From Sulfurospirillum diekertiae (lineage in GTDB: Bacteria; Campylobacterota; Campylobacteria; Campylobacterales; Sulfurospirillaceae), in NCBI RefSeq assembly GCF_002162315.1, contig NZ_CP021416.1, positions 186,001 to 250,000 on the forward strand: 64,000 nt of DNA, read 5' to 3'. The notes under the pieces are model-generated. The model searched no databases and was not told where the DNA came from. It saw nothing but the letters and a program-made list of their open reading frames with translations. Below, piece after piece: positions 1 to 8,832 of the stretch; position 1 is the stretch's first letter, and each line of letters opens with the position of its first letter. The translations under genes were made by a program, and so were the position numbers.

Positions 1-2
1 TT

Positions 3-1064
3 GTGGTCGAATTGATGGGTGGTGTGGATGAAGCTTATAAAATTGTAACGCATGCTCTCAAAAATAAAAAAGCGGTTGTGACGGCAAATAAAGCTCTTTT
101 GGCGTACCACCGCTATGAACTACGTGATCTTGCAGGTACTATACCTATTGGCTACGAAGCAAGTGTTGCGGGTGGAATTCCTATCATTAAAGCGCTTCGT
201 GAAGGTTTAAGTGCCAACCATATTGAAGCGATTAAAGGCATCATGAATGGTACATGTAATTTCATTTTGACCAAAATGATGAATGAAAAAGCAGAATTTG
301 CGGATGTTTTAAAAGAGGCTCAAGCGCTGGGATATGCTGAAGCCGATCCAACGTTTGATGTTGGAGGATTTGATGCTGCCCATAAGCTACTCATTTTAGC
401 GAGTATTGCCTATGGAATTGATGTGAAGCCTGAAGAGATTTTGATCGAAGGAATCGAACATATCAATAGTGAAGATATCTATTTTGCAAAAGAGTTTGGC
501 TATAACATTAAATTGCTTGCCATTGCTAAAAAAAGTGGTGATAAAGTTGAACTTCGTGTACATCCAGCATTGGTATCTATCAAGCAGATGATTGCCAAAG
601 TTGATGGTGTCATGAATGGCATTAGCGTCATTGGAGATCGTGTAGGTGAGACAATGTATTATGGACCAGGTGCTGGCGGAAGTGCAACTGCAAGTGCTGT
701 TGTTTCTGACCTCATTGATATTGCGAGGCATACACAAAATTCGCCAATGCTAGGCTTTATTAAACCACTTGAAAAAAGTGGTTTAACATTGATGAATAAA
801 GATGAAATTTATACACAATATTATATTCGAGTAACAGTAGTAGATAGAATTGGCGTTCTTTCTAAGATTTCTGAAATTTTGGGAAAACATTCTATTTCAA
901 TTAGTAGTTTTTTACAAAAACAAGATGCTCATAAAAAAGAGAGTGCTGTATTACTCTTTTCGACCCATATCTGTAAAGAAAAAGATATTCAAAAAGCAAT
1001 TCAGGAACTAAGTGAATTATCATTTGTTGAATTAAAACCCGCAATGATACGCATCGAGTCTTAA
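3..1064 (+). CDS. hom: Homoserine dehydrogenase, 3' part (5' end outside window)
   Basis: Reduces aspartate semialdehyde to homoserine with NAD(P)H, the branch point to threonine and methionine. The reading frame is open to the window edge and begins in the middle of the cofactor domain; the family is usually about 420 residues, so roughly 65-70 are missing. The fragment has the catalytic-domain signature GIMNGTCNF (about residues 79-87) and a C-terminal ACT regulatory domain from about residue 270 (YYIRVTVVDRIGVLSKI), which in this family usually mediates threonine feedback. The stop TAA shares one base with the ATG of the next gene, so the two are probably translationally coupled. Identification is firm. 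Confidence 0.95.
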   Translation: MVELMGGVDEAYKIVTHALKNKKAVVTANKALLAYHRYELRDLAGTIPIGYEASVAGGIPIIKALREGLSANHIEAIKGIMNGTCNFILTKMMNEKAEFADVLKEAQALGYAEADPTFDVGGFDAAHKLLILASIAYGIDVKPEEILIEGIEHINSEDIYFAKEFGYNIKLLAIAKKSGDKVELRVHPALVSIKQMIAKVDGVMNGISVIGDRVGETMYYGPGAGGSATASAVVSDLIDIARHTQNSPMLGFIKPLEKSGLTLMNKDEIYTQYYIRVTVVDRIGVLSKISEILGKHSISISSFLQKQDAHKKESAVLLFSTHICKEKDIQKAIQELSELSFVELKPAMIRIES

Positions 1065-1390
1065 TGGGTTTGCAAGAAGGATTAGAGGCTGAAAACAAGG
1101 CCTCATTCTTTCTAGAAAAAGAGGGGTACACGCTTCTTGCACGAAATTTTCATTCAAAATTTGGTGAGATTGATATCATTGCGTTAAAAGACAACATTCT
1201 CCATTTCTGTGAAGTTAAATTTTCGGAAAAATACGATCCTATTTTAAGAATAACTGCCACAAAAATGGCAAAAATCATTAAAACAATTAATTACTATTTA
1301 TTGCTGCATCCCAATTCATATGATTATCAAATTGATGCTATTCTCGTTACACCAGAAAAAATAGAAATAATAAAAAATATTAGTTACTAA
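1064..1390 (+). CDS. YraN/UPF0102 family nuclease-fold protein
   Basis: A 108-residue protein of the YraN (UPF0102) family, which has a restriction-endonuclease-like fold but no established role. Visible hallmarks are the N-terminal G...AE..A..FLEKEGY stretch, then FGEIDIIALKDN (about 35-46) and FCEVKF (about 50-55), matching the E...D...ExK active-site pattern of this fold. It is somewhat shorter than the usual ~120 residues. The start ATG overlaps the stop of hom by one base. In many bacteria yraN sits beside unrelated housekeeping genes, so context gives no further clue. Confidence 0.85.
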   Translation: MGLQEGLEAENKASFFLEKEGYTLLARNFHSKFGEIDIIALKDNILHFCEVKFSEKYDPILRITATKMAKIIKTINYYLLLHPNSYDYQIDAILVTPEKIEIIKNISY

Positions 1391-1434
1391 AAAAATAACT
1401 TTAACTGCTATGGTAATTTTAAAGTTAGAGTGAG

Positions 1435-1440
1435 TATAAT
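1435..1440 (+). promoter_or_regulatory. Probable -10 box for trxA
   Basis: TATAAT lies 35 bases upstream of the trxA ATG in a T-rich intergenic stretch. Campylobacterota sigma-70 promoters usually have a strong -10 and no clear -35, which fits. Seen by eye only. Confidence 0.5.
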
Positions 1441-1475
1441 TGAATATATATAAAATAACGTTTTAGGGGAAAAAA

Positions 1476-1796
1476 ATGGGAAAATACATAGAGTTGAATG
1501 CATCAAATTTCGATAGTACTGTAGCTGATGGTGTAGCATTAGTAGATTTCTGGGCACCATGGTGTGGACCTTGTCGTATGATTGCTCCAGTGATTGAAGA
1601 ATTAGCCAGTGATTTTGATGGTAAAGCAAAGATTTGCAAAGTCAATACTGATGAAGAACAAGATGTCGCAATTAAATATGGTATTAGATCAATTCCAACT
1701 ATTCTTTTCTTTAAAAATGGTGAATTAGTAGACCAAATGATTGGTGCATCGTCCAAACAAGTTTTAGCTGATAAAGTTAATTCACTTCTTAAATAA
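1476..1796 (+). CDS. trxA: Thioredoxin
   Basis: Cytoplasmic dithiol-disulfide oxidoreductase of 106 residues, the normal thioredoxin length. The active site WCGPC is at residues 29-33 and the conserved cis-proline loop appears as SIPT (about residues 72-75). The start follows a GGGGA ribosome-binding sequence. It is followed by trxB, which would recharge it, and in this window its likely clients include the thiol peroxidase bcp. An inverted repeat directly downstream suggests that at least some transcripts end before trxB. Confidence 0.97.
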   Translation: MGKYIELNASNFDSTVADGVALVDFWAPWCGPCRMIAPVIEELASDFDGKAKICKVNTDEEQDVAIKYGIRSIPTILFFKNGELVDQMIGASSKQVLADKVNSLLK

Positions 1797-1803
1797 AATT
1801 TCT

Positions 1804-1826
1804 CAAGGAAGTCAATGACTTCCTTG
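1804..1826 (+). terminator. Inverted repeat after trxA
   Basis: CAAGGAAGTCA and TGACTTCCTTG are perfect 11-base arms separated by one base. This can fold into a strong hairpin just after the trxA stop. No clean T run follows, so it may be a weak terminator or an mRNA-stabilising 3' hairpin. Confidence 0.5.
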
Positions 1827-1919
1827 GCTACAAAACCTCTTTTAGACTAAAATATGATTTGTATCTGTTAAATAGGCATTATATCATTCAAAAAGTTTAA
1901 AAAAAGATAAGGAAAAATC

Positions 1920-2852
1920 ATGTTAGATCTAGCAATTATTGGCGGAGGTCCTGCTGGACTTAGTGCCGGATTGTATGCAACACGCGGTGGTTTAAAAAAT
2001 GTAGTAATGTTTGAAAAAGGACTTCCTGGTGGACAGATCACTAGTAGTAGCGAAATTGAAAATTATCCAGGAAGTGCAGAAATTTTAAGTGGATTGGATT
2101 TTATGGCACCTTGGTCAGAACAGTGCATGCGTTTTGGCTTAAAACATGCAATGGAAGAGGTCACTCGTATTTCTAAAAATGAGGATGGTACATTTCAGAT
2201 TTATTTAGCAGGGGGCAAAAGTGAGCAGGCTAAAAGTGTCATTGTTTGCACAGGAAGTACTCCCAAAAAAGCCAATTTTGAAGGTGAAGCTGAATTATTT
2301 GGTAAAGGTGTTAGTACCTGCGCAACGTGCGATGGATTTTTTTATAAAAACAGAGAAGTGGTCGCTTTAGGTGGCGGTGATACTGCTTTAGAAGAAGCGC
2401 TTTATCTCTCTCATATCTGTTCAAAAGTCTATTTGGTTCACAGACGTGATACATTTAGAGCAAGCCCCAGTACCATTGAAAAAGTGAAAAATAACCCTAA
2501 AATAGAACTTGTATTAAATGTTACGGTGAAAAAAGCCTATGGCGATAAAATGGGTTTAAATGGTATTATCGTCGTAGATAATGCAGGAAACGAAAGAGAT
2601 ATTGCAGTTCCTGGTGTATTTGTTTTTGTTGGAATGAATGTCAATAATACAATTCTAAAGCAAGAAGATGGCAATTTTCTATGCGACATGGATGATAACG
2701 GTAATGTGATTGTAGATCTTAGTATGAAAACATCTGTAAAAGGACTTTTTGCAGCAGGTGATTTAAGGACAAAAGCTTCAAAACAAGTGGTATGTGCAGC
2801 AGGAGATGGCGCGACAGCTGGTATCCAAGCTTTAGAATATGTGAACCATTAA
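1920..2852 (+). CDS. trxB: Thioredoxin-disulfide reductase
   Basis: FAD-dependent enzyme that uses NADPH to reduce thioredoxin; 310 residues is typical. The N-terminal FAD-binding motif is GGGPAG (8-13), the redox-active pair is CATC (134-137), the NADPH motif [10 protein letters not shown] follows at about 153-162, and the C-terminal FAD motif GLFAAGDLR is present near 275. It follows trxA and a 5' leader of about 120 bases, so it may have its own promoter. Downstream spacing to dapB is 18 bases with a GGA-type ribosome site, which suggests co-transcription with dapB and purF. Confidence 0.96.
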   Translation: MLDLAIIGGGPAGLSAGLYATRGGLKNVVMFEKGLPGGQITSSSEIENYPGSAEILSGLDFMAPWSEQCMRFGLKHAMEEVTRISKNEDGTFQIYLAGGKSEQAKSVIVCTGSTPKKANFEGEAELFGKGVSTCATCDGFFYKNREVVALGGGDTALEEALYLSHICSKVYLVHRRDTFRASPSTIEKVKNNPKIELVLNVTVKKAYGDKMGLNGIIVVDNAGNERDIAVPGVFVFVGMNVNNTILKQEDGNFLCDMDDNGNVIVDLSMKTSVKGLFAAGDLRTKASKQVVCAAGDGATAGIQALEYVNH

Positions 2853-2870
2853 AAAGAAGGAAAATTTAGA

Positions 2871-3638
2871 ATGATACATGTTGGAATTCACGGCTCAACT
2901 GGTAGGGTAGGCAGGTTGCTTATTGATAATCTGATTAAAGACAAAGAAGCAAAACCGTATGTTTTACATGCCATAGAAGAGTTTAGTTTTACTCCTCCTA
3001 AAGATGCAGTTGTTACTGATGACGTACTTACTCTTTTGCAAAAGAGTGATGTTGTCATTGATTTTACGATCTCCATTGGTACAGAAACATTGCTTGAAAA
3101 TGCTTTAAAACATCCAACGCCTTTAGTGATTGGTACAACAGGATTAAATGAACACCAACAGAATCTTTTAAAAGAAGCGGCTAATAATATGCCTATTCTT
3201 TACTCAACCAATATGTCTTTAGGTGTAGCAGTTTTGAATCGCTTAGTCGAACTTGCATCTAAAAGCCTTAGTGATTTTGACATTGAAATTGTAGAACAAC
3301 ACCATCGTTATAAAAAAGATGCACCTAGTGGTACAGCATTAACGCTTGGTGAGCATGCTGCGCGTGGACGAGGTCTTAATTTAGATGATGTTCGCATCAG
3401 TGGGCGCAATGGTCTTATTGGGGAACGTAGTAAAGATGAGATTGCCATAATGGCGCTTCGTGGTGGTGATATTGTAGGTCGTCATACGGTAGGATTTTAC
3501 AATGATGGCGAGTTTATTGAAATGAATCATACTGCAACTAGTCGTGATACCTTTGCCAAAGGCGCAATTAAAGCCGCAAAGTGGATCATCAATCAACCTA
3601 ATGGTCTTTATACGATTAGTGACTGTTTAGGTCTTTAA
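2871..3638 (+). CDS. dapB: 4-hydroxy-tetrahydrodipicolinate reductase
   Basis: Catalyses the NAD(P)H-dependent reduction step of the lysine/meso-diaminopimelate pathway. The nucleotide-binding motif GIHGSTGRVG is at residues 5-14. The catalytic histidine region EQHHRYKKDAPSGTA is near residues 142-156 and GRNGLIGERSKDEI follows. Its 255 residues match the family. It lies between trxB and purF with short gaps, so it is probably in one transcript. The product feeds lysA, found at 40927-42132 in this window. Confidence 0.96.
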   Translation: MIHVGIHGSTGRVGRLLIDNLIKDKEAKPYVLHAIEEFSFTPPKDAVVTDDVLTLLQKSDVVIDFTISIGTETLLENALKHPTPLVIGTTGLNEHQQNLLKEAANNMPILYSTNMSLGVAVLNRLVELASKSLSDFDIEIVEQHHRYKKDAPSGTALTLGEHAARGRGLNLDDVRISGRNGLIGERSKDEIAIMALRGGDIVGRHTVGFYNDGEFIEMNHTATSRDTFAKGAIKAAKWIINQPNGLYTISDCLGL

Positions 3639-3657
3639 AAAAAGGTGATATGAACTT

Positions 3658-4995
3658 ATGTGCGCAATTGTTGGTGTATTTGATGTAAAACATGCTTCTA
3701 AGATAGCCTATTATGCCTTGTTCGCGATGCAACATCGTGGACAAGAAGCAACAGGTATCAGTGCCAGTGATGGCAAGAAAATTCGTACCATTAAAGACAA
3801 TGGATTAGTCACCGAAGTCTTTAATGAAGGAAAACTAGCTTTCTTACACGGGGATATGGCAATAGGTCATAATCGTTACTCTACGGCAGGAAGTGACTCA
3901 GTGAAAGATGCTCAACCCGTTGCAGCAAGTTATAAATTGGGTGATATTTCGATTGTTCATAATGGTAACCTCATTAATAAGCATGAAGTAAGAAGTAAAC
4001 TTGTTGAGCAAGGTGCTATTTTTCAATCTTCTATGGATACAGAAAATATTATTCATTTAATTGCACGCTCTCAACAAGGTAAACTTAAAGACCGTATTGT
4101 GGAAGCACTGAATGTCATTAAGGGTGCTTATTGTCTTTTAATTCAAAGTAGATCAAAAATGTTTGCGATACGTGATCGCTATGGTGTCCGTCCTTTATCG
4201 ATTGGGAAAATGAAAGAAGGCGGGTATATCGTTGCAAGTGAAACATGTGCACTTGACCTTGTAGATGCAGAGTTTGTAAGAGATGTACGACCTGGCGAAA
4301 TGGTGATTTTTCAACAAGGCAAAGAGGAATTTGAAAGCATTCAACTCTTTGAACCAGATCCCCATATCTGTGCTTTTGAATTTATTTATTTTGCAAGACC
4401 AGATAGTGTGATTGAAGGCAAAAACGTTTATGCAGCACGTAAAAAAATGGGGATGAAACTGGCAGAGCTTGCTCCTGTCGAAGCAGATCTTGTTATCCCT
4501 GTTCCTGATAGTGGTGTGAGTGCAGCTTTAGGTTATGCACAGGCCAGTGGCATTCCTTTTGAAATGGCAATTGTTCGAAATCATTATGTTGGAAGAACCT
4601 TTATTGAACCTACACAAGCGGTACGTGATCTCAAAGTAAAACTTAAACTCTCGCCAATTCATAAAATATTAGAGGGTAAAAAGATCGTTGTGATTGATGA
4701 TAGTATTGTAAGAGGTACTACTTCAAGACAGATCGTTAAATTATTAAAACGTGCAGGTGCTGCAGAGGTACATATGCGTATTGCTTCTCCAACAATTGAG
4801 CATCCTTGTTTGTATGGTATCGATACTCCTAGTTATAAAGAGCTTATTAGTGCCAATAAAACCGTTGAAGAGGTTAGAGAGTACATTGAAGCAGATTCCT
4901 TGGCATTTTTAAGTATAGATGCACTTAAAGAGAGTATTGGAAATGATATGAATTACTCATTGGTGAGTTTCGATGGAAATTATTTTATTAAATAA
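3658..4995 (+). CDS. purF: Amidophosphoribosyltransferase
   Basis: First committed enzyme of purine synthesis: it uses glutamine and PRPP to make 5-phosphoribosylamine. Cys2 follows the start Met (MCAIVG), so removal of Met exposes the N-terminal nucleophile of the class II glutaminase domain (about 1-235). The phosphoribosyltransferase half carries the PRPP loop VVIDDSIVRGTTS (about 345-357). 445 residues is normal. The stop TAA overlaps the next ATG by one base, indicating coupling with the radical SAM gene. Confidence 0.97.
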   Translation: MCAIVGVFDVKHASKIAYYALFAMQHRGQEATGISASDGKKIRTIKDNGLVTEVFNEGKLAFLHGDMAIGHNRYSTAGSDSVKDAQPVAASYKLGDISIVHNGNLINKHEVRSKLVEQGAIFQSSMDTENIIHLIARSQQGKLKDRIVEALNVIKGAYCLLIQSRSKMFAIRDRYGVRPLSIGKMKEGGYIVASETCALDLVDAEFVRDVRPGEMVIFQQGKEEFESIQLFEPDPHICAFEFIYFARPDSVIEGKNVYAARKKMGMKLAELAPVEADLVIPVPDSGVSAALGYAQASGIPFEMAIVRNHYVGRTFIEPTQAVRDLKVKLKLSPIHKILEGKKIVVIDDSIVRGTTSRQIVKLLKRAGAAEVHMRIASPTIEHPCLYGIDTPSYKELISANKTVEEVREYIEADSLAFLSIDALKESIGNDMNYSLVSFDGNYFIK

Positions 4996-5948
4996 TGCGC
5001 GATATTTTAACAGCTGGGCGGTATTTTAGAGCAAAATTTGGGGAGACTATTTATAAAATTCCTGTTTCAATCTCTGGATTTACCTGTCCTAATATTGATG
5101 GAACCGTAGCGAGAGGGGGCTGTATTTTTTGCGAAAATGAGTCTTTTAGCCCCAATTTAGAGCACAAACAGCCTAAGCGTTTTTACTTACATCCGACTTC
5201 TGAAAATCCTTATCTTGAGTTCCAACTCATTCAACTTGAAGCTCAATATAAAAAGACAAAGACGGTATTGTCAAAAAAATTTGGTGCACAAAAATTTATT
5301 ATTTATTTTCAATCTTTTACTAACACATATGCCCCACTTGAAACACTTAAAGCACTTTATACAAAGGCTTTGAGCTTTGAAGGTGTGGTAGGATTAAGCA
5401 TTGGGACACGTACCGATAGTGTGACGGAAGAAGTGATCGCTTATTTAGCGGAACTTTCAAAAGAACATGAAATTTGGGTGGAATATGGTGTTCAATCTTC
5501 TTCTGATATAACATTAAAACGTATCAATAGAGGGCATGATAGTGCCAATATTGAAAAATACATTACTTTAACGCGTCAGTATGGACTTAAAATATGTGCT
5601 CATGTAATCTTTGGGTTACCTGGTGAGACACCAGAGATGGCTTTAGAAAGTGTTAATTTTGCACTTAGACTAGGTGTTAAATCGTTTAAATTCCATCCTC
5701 TATATGTTGTTAAACGAACAGCTTTGGCCAATGACCTCACCCGAGGAGACTTTATTCCAATTTCGGAAGAGTCTTACATTCAAACTATCATTAAAGCTAT
5801 CAAACTTTTGCCAGAAGATGTTATGCTTCAACGTGTGAGTGCAGGTATTGAAGACGCTACTCTTTTATCTCCATCATGGTGTTATACCAAACATCAACAA
5901 ATGTTTAATATTCGTGAAGCTCTTAAAAAAGAGGGATTTCTTTACTAA
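4995..5948 (+). CDS. TIGR01212-type radical SAM protein (YhcC/YtqA-like)
   Basis: A 317-residue radical SAM protein of the YhcC/YtqA family; its substrate is not established. The iron-sulfur cluster motif is unusual in spacing for the superfamily but typical of this family: CPNIDGTVARGGCIFC (about 30-45), with Cys-x11-Cys-x2-Cys. Further signatures include IIYFQSFTNTYAP, VGLSIGTRTD and GLPGETPEM. It is coupled to purF by a one-base overlap and ends 18 bases before a convergent gene. Confidence 0.9.
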   Translation: MRDILTAGRYFRAKFGETIYKIPVSISGFTCPNIDGTVARGGCIFCENESFSPNLEHKQPKRFYLHPTSENPYLEFQLIQLEAQYKKTKTVLSKKFGAQKFIIYFQSFTNTYAPLETLKALYTKALSFEGVVGLSIGTRTDSVTEEVIAYLAELSKEHEIWVEYGVQSSSDITLKRINRGHDSANIEKYITLTRQYGLKICAHVIFGLPGETPEMALESVNFALRLGVKSFKFHPLYVVKRTALANDLTRGDFIPISEESYIQTIIKAIKLLPEDVMLQRVSAGIEDATLLSPSWCYTKHQQMFNIREALKKEGFLY

Positions 5949-5965
5949 ACCCATGATATACCTAG

Positions 5966-6505
5966 TTAGTGGCAAAAAAGCTCATAGCGTATATATGGCT
6001 TTGAAAAAGATGGAGGATATCGCATAAAGACAGTAAAATTGCGCATTTCATTTTTATGTAGATTTTCTGCAATAACGAATTCTTTAGTCGTATCTACAGA
6101 ACTGCTAGAATCCTTACTAAAAAGATTGTCAAAAGCTGATTTTGGTTCAAAAACAATAGATCCAGATCCTGCAGAGTCACCAAGTTCATTAGAAATTTTA
6201 ACTTCTAAAATGCATTGACCTATCTGAAAATTACCAATATTACGAATTTGTCCCGAAATAGAAAAAGATTCATTAATTAACACTTTTTTCTGTGTTACAT
6301 TCTCTAATCGAGCAACTTTAGTATATTTATCGAGTCCATAAATGGCAAAAAAAGCAACAATAGCCATAATAAATATATTAGCCATAATCGGCGCAAATAG
6401 AGAGGATTTACCATCATGATTGCGAATAGTTAATACGAGAACAAGCGAAAATATAAGAAGAATAAGAATAAGAATAAACCAATGAAGTAGCGTAAAATAG
6501 GTCAC
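5966..6505 (-). CDS. DUF2393 membrane protein, second of a pair
   Basis: A 179-residue protein with two predicted N-terminal membrane helices (about 6-27 and 37-58: FILILILLIFSLVLVL and MANIFIMAIVAFFAIYGL). A likely extracytoplasmic beta-rich domain follows, with the pattern VTQKKVLINESFSISGQIRNIG. This resembles DUF2393, which in Campylobacterota usually occurs as tandem paralogues. Function is unknown. It is 10 bases downstream of its paralogue and last in the ilvE-SPFH-hisIE-DUF2393 string. Confidence 0.75.
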   Translation of the reverse strand: MTYFTLLHWFILILILLIFSLVLVLTIRNHDGKSSLFAPIMANIFIMAIVAFFAIYGLDKYTKVARLENVTQKKVLINESFSISGQIRNIGNFQIGQCILEVKISNELGDSAGSGSIVFEPKSAFDNLFSKDSSSSVDTTKEFVIAENLHKNEMRNFTVFMRYPPSFSKPYIRYELFCH

Positions 6506-6515
6506 AGTTACTCCT

Positions 6516-7052
6516 TTAGTAGCACTCTGCTTTTAATGTCGCAAATACATCGCCATTATATTCAAAACCATCAAAAACAGCTTGATATTCCATGCTCTCC
6601 TCTTTTAAAAGGTCCTTTGTGACTAATATCGACTGATTGGAAATTGGTTTTAGAGAATTTAGATATGCTTTGAAACCTTGTGCCCCTGTTTGTTTAAAAA
6701 TAGAAGTACGAATCAAACAAAGTGAAAAATCTTTAGTTGATTTATTGTAAATAATTCCTTCAACAATAAGTGATGATGAAAAGGTTAATTTCTTGACCAT
6801 AGTAATGTCTGTCGTTGTTGTTCTGAGTGTTTCTTCTAGTTTTACTTTAATAAAAAAAGGTGAAATGACAAGAAGGAGAAGGGCAAAAATGACTAAAAGA
6901 AGAGACGCCGTAGAAGAGCGTCTCGCTATTAAGCTTGCTAAGATTATTAAAATAATAAAAGTAAAAAATAACCAACTAAATGCCAAATAATCATAAAGAC
7001 CAAAGTGTTTAATATAGGTCAATAGTGATAATTTGAGTGCATCAGTGTTCAT
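6516..7052 (-). CDS. DUF2393 membrane protein, first of a pair
   Basis: A 178-residue paralogue of the following gene with the same layout: two N-terminal membrane helices (about 19-41 and 49-69) and a C-terminal domain with TFSSSLIVEGIIYNKSTKDFSLC. The shared pattern of short linker plus 'V.G.I.N....' supports common ancestry by duplication. Its start overlaps the end of hisIE by 11 bases, so translation is probably coupled. No function is known. The arrangement suggests the two products form a heteromeric membrane complex, which is inference only. Confidence 0.75.
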   Translation of the reverse strand: MNTDALKLSLLTYIKHFGLYDYLAFSWLFFTFIILIILASLIARRSSTASLLLVIFALLLLVISPFFIKVKLEETLRTTTTDITMVKKLTFSSSLIVEGIIYNKSTKDFSLCLIRTSIFKQTGAQGFKAYLNSLKPISNQSILVTKDLLKEESMEYQAVFDGFEYNGDVFATLKAECY

Positions 7053-7725
7053 TGCGGCTATTTTTCTCCTCTATCCCGCTGAGTCCAAAGCGTCTTTCAA
7101 GCTCTTTAGAAATCAGTGATGGATGAATATTTTTAGCTCCTAATGCAACAAGAGCATGGAACATAAGATCAGCTGCTTCATAAATGATCTCTTTGTTATC
7201 ATTGTCTTTGCAGGCAAAACAAAATTCTCCAGCTTCTTCTACTACTTTTTTGAGGATACTATTGTCTCCTTTTTGAAGTAATGAGGCAACGTAGGAGCTT
7301 TTGGGATCAGCTTTTTTACGTTCTTGTATAATATGATAAATTTTATCGCTAATTGAATAAGCTGCAATTTCTTGTGCAGGCTCTTTAGGCGTTTCTTCAA
7401 CATCTATACGGTTAAAAAAGCATGAAGGACGTCCAGTATGACATGCCACACCTTCTTGCTCAATTTTAAGCAACAGTGTATCGCTATCGCAATCTAAATA
7501 AGCTTCTTTAACATGCTGCAAGTGACCGCTCGTTTCACCCTTTTTCCAGAGGCTTTGACGGCTTCTAGAATAGTAGTGAGCCAGTCCCGTTTGAAGTGTT
7601 AAAGAGAGTGCTTCTTGGTTCATATACGCAAGCATTAAAACCTCACCACTCTTAATGTCTTGTGCAATGACAGGCAAAAGTGGTGAAGTGTTCCAGTCGA
7701 TGGAATGTATTAGTGTTGAACTCAT
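7042..7725 (-). CDS. hisI: Bifunctional phosphoribosyl-AMP cyclohydrolase / phosphoribosyl-ATP pyrophosphatase
   Basis: Carries out steps 2 and 3 of histidine synthesis. The N-terminal HisI half (about 1-115) has the metal-binding LDCDSDTLLLKIEQ and the zinc-site ACHTGRPSCF. The C-terminal HisE half (about 125-220) has the MazG-like VVEEAGEFCFACKD and IYEAADLMFHALV. The 227-residue fusion is the normal HisIE length. The start overlaps the stop of the SPFH gene by four bases (ATGA type), and the end overlaps DUF2393 by 11. The only other histidine gene in the window is hisC at 43331. Confidence 0.95.
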   Translation of the reverse strand: MSSTLIHSIDWNTSPLLPVIAQDIKSGEVLMLAYMNQEALSLTLQTGLAHYYSRSRQSLWKKGETSGHLQHVKEAYLDCDSDTLLLKIEQEGVACHTGRPSCFFNRIDVEETPKEPAQEIAAYSISDKIYHIIQERKKADPKSSYVASLLQKGDNSILKKVVEEAGEFCFACKDNDNKEIIYEAADLMFHALVALGAKNIHPSLISKELERRFGLSGIEEKNSRNEH

Positions 7726-8819
7726 TTGGCTATACTGACCGCTTTTTGGCTATCTTTGGTATCGACCCAAATATTAGGAGTTGAACCACCAGGAGTTAGG
7801 AAAATTTTTGCATCTTTGTTCTCTTTAAGCGCTTCGTTAAACTTTCCTTGGACTTCAATTTGGCGAAGTTTTAAGAGTGGATCAGAAATACTTTCACTGA
7901 TTTTTTTATTAGCATAGGCATCTGCATCCGCTTCAATTTTGACAGCATTGGCTTCACCTTGAGCATTGATTTGTCTCGCTTTTGCTTGACCTTCTGCTTC
8001 AGCAGCACGTTTAAGGGCTTGTTGATTAGCTATTTCTACTTCATATCTTGTTCGCTCAACCTCTTGCTTCGCTACTTGAACTTTTTCAATTTGCTCTTTA
8101 ATTTTTGCAGGGAGCAAAATCTCTCTGAGTTGCATCGTAAGAAGTTCTACAGGCTTGCCTGGTTGTGCATCAATCGCTTTACGAATCCCTTCTTCGATAT
8201 TGACAGCAATCTCGTTACGTCTTTGTGGCAACTCTTCTGCATTAAACTTACCTACAACAGCTCTTGTAACATCTCTGACAACTGGATTGATAATTTTATC
8301 TTCCCATGCCATACCCCATGTTGCAATCGTTTGAGGAGCAGTTGAAGGCTCTAATTTATATTGAACTGTGAGTTCTATTGAAACAGGTAACCCTCTTGCA
8401 TCAAGAACAGAGATAGCTGCATTCTTTTTGATGCCTGATCCTCTTTGCAAGACTTCGCCTAAGTCTTCACTTGAAGAGTAGTTCATAATACGTACTTTAG
8501 TATCAACAATAAAAACTTGTTGAATAAAAGGGATAAAAAGATGAAATCCTGGTTCCATAGGAATCGGCTCAAATTTACCGGTAGTTGCTTTAATTCCCAT
8601 TTCACCTGAGTTAATAATCACAAAAGGTTTTGCCACAACGGCAATCACAACAATGGCGATAAGTACATAGATAATCCCTGCTTTTTTACCAAGGTTTTTC
8701 AAAAAATCGGGAGGTTCAATATTGAAAGGTGTACGATTGTCGTTATCGCCGCCTCCACCATTGTTTCCACTTCCTCCACCATTTTTCTTTTTAAAATAAT
8801 CGTTCAAATCTGCTGGCAT
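7722..8819 (-). CDS. SPFH/prohibitin-family membrane protein
   Basis: A 365-residue SPFH-domain protein. It begins with a Gly/Asn-rich disordered tail (about 10-30), has one membrane helix (about 48-70, GIIYVLIAIVVIAVVAKPF), then the SPFH domain (about 70-260), and a long charged, Ala-rich coiled coil (about 230-330, ERTRYEVEIANQQALKRAAEAE). The N-terminal tail resembles HflK, but no HflC partner is adjacent, so a prohibitin-like scaffold acting alone is more likely. In the family such proteins organise membrane microdomains or regulate FtsH. It lies between ilvE and hisIE and is coupled to the latter by a four-base overlap. Confidence 0.85.
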   Translation of the reverse strand: MPADLNDYFKKKNGGGSGNNGGGGDNDNRTPFNIEPPDFLKNLGKKAGIIYVLIAIVVIAVVAKPFVIINSGEMGIKATTGKFEPIPMEPGFHLFIPFIQQVFIVDTKVRIMNYSSSEDLGEVLQRGSGIKKNAAISVLDARGLPVSIELTVQYKLEPSTAPQTIATWGMAWEDKIINPVVRDVTRAVVGKFNAEELPQRRNEIAVNIEEGIRKAIDAQPGKPVELLTMQLREILLPAKIKEQIEKVQVAKQEVERTRYEVEIANQQALKRAAEAEGQAKARQINAQGEANAVKIEADADAYANKKISESISDPLLKLRQIEVQGKFNEALKENKDAKIFLTPGGSTPNIWVDTKDSQKAVSIAK

Positions 8820-8832
8820 AATGTTCCTTTGG

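Noticed and set aside
5952..6026. A 24-codon frame after the radical SAM gene
   Set aside because: Short, overlaps the 3' end of the DUF2393 gene on the other strand, and has no support.
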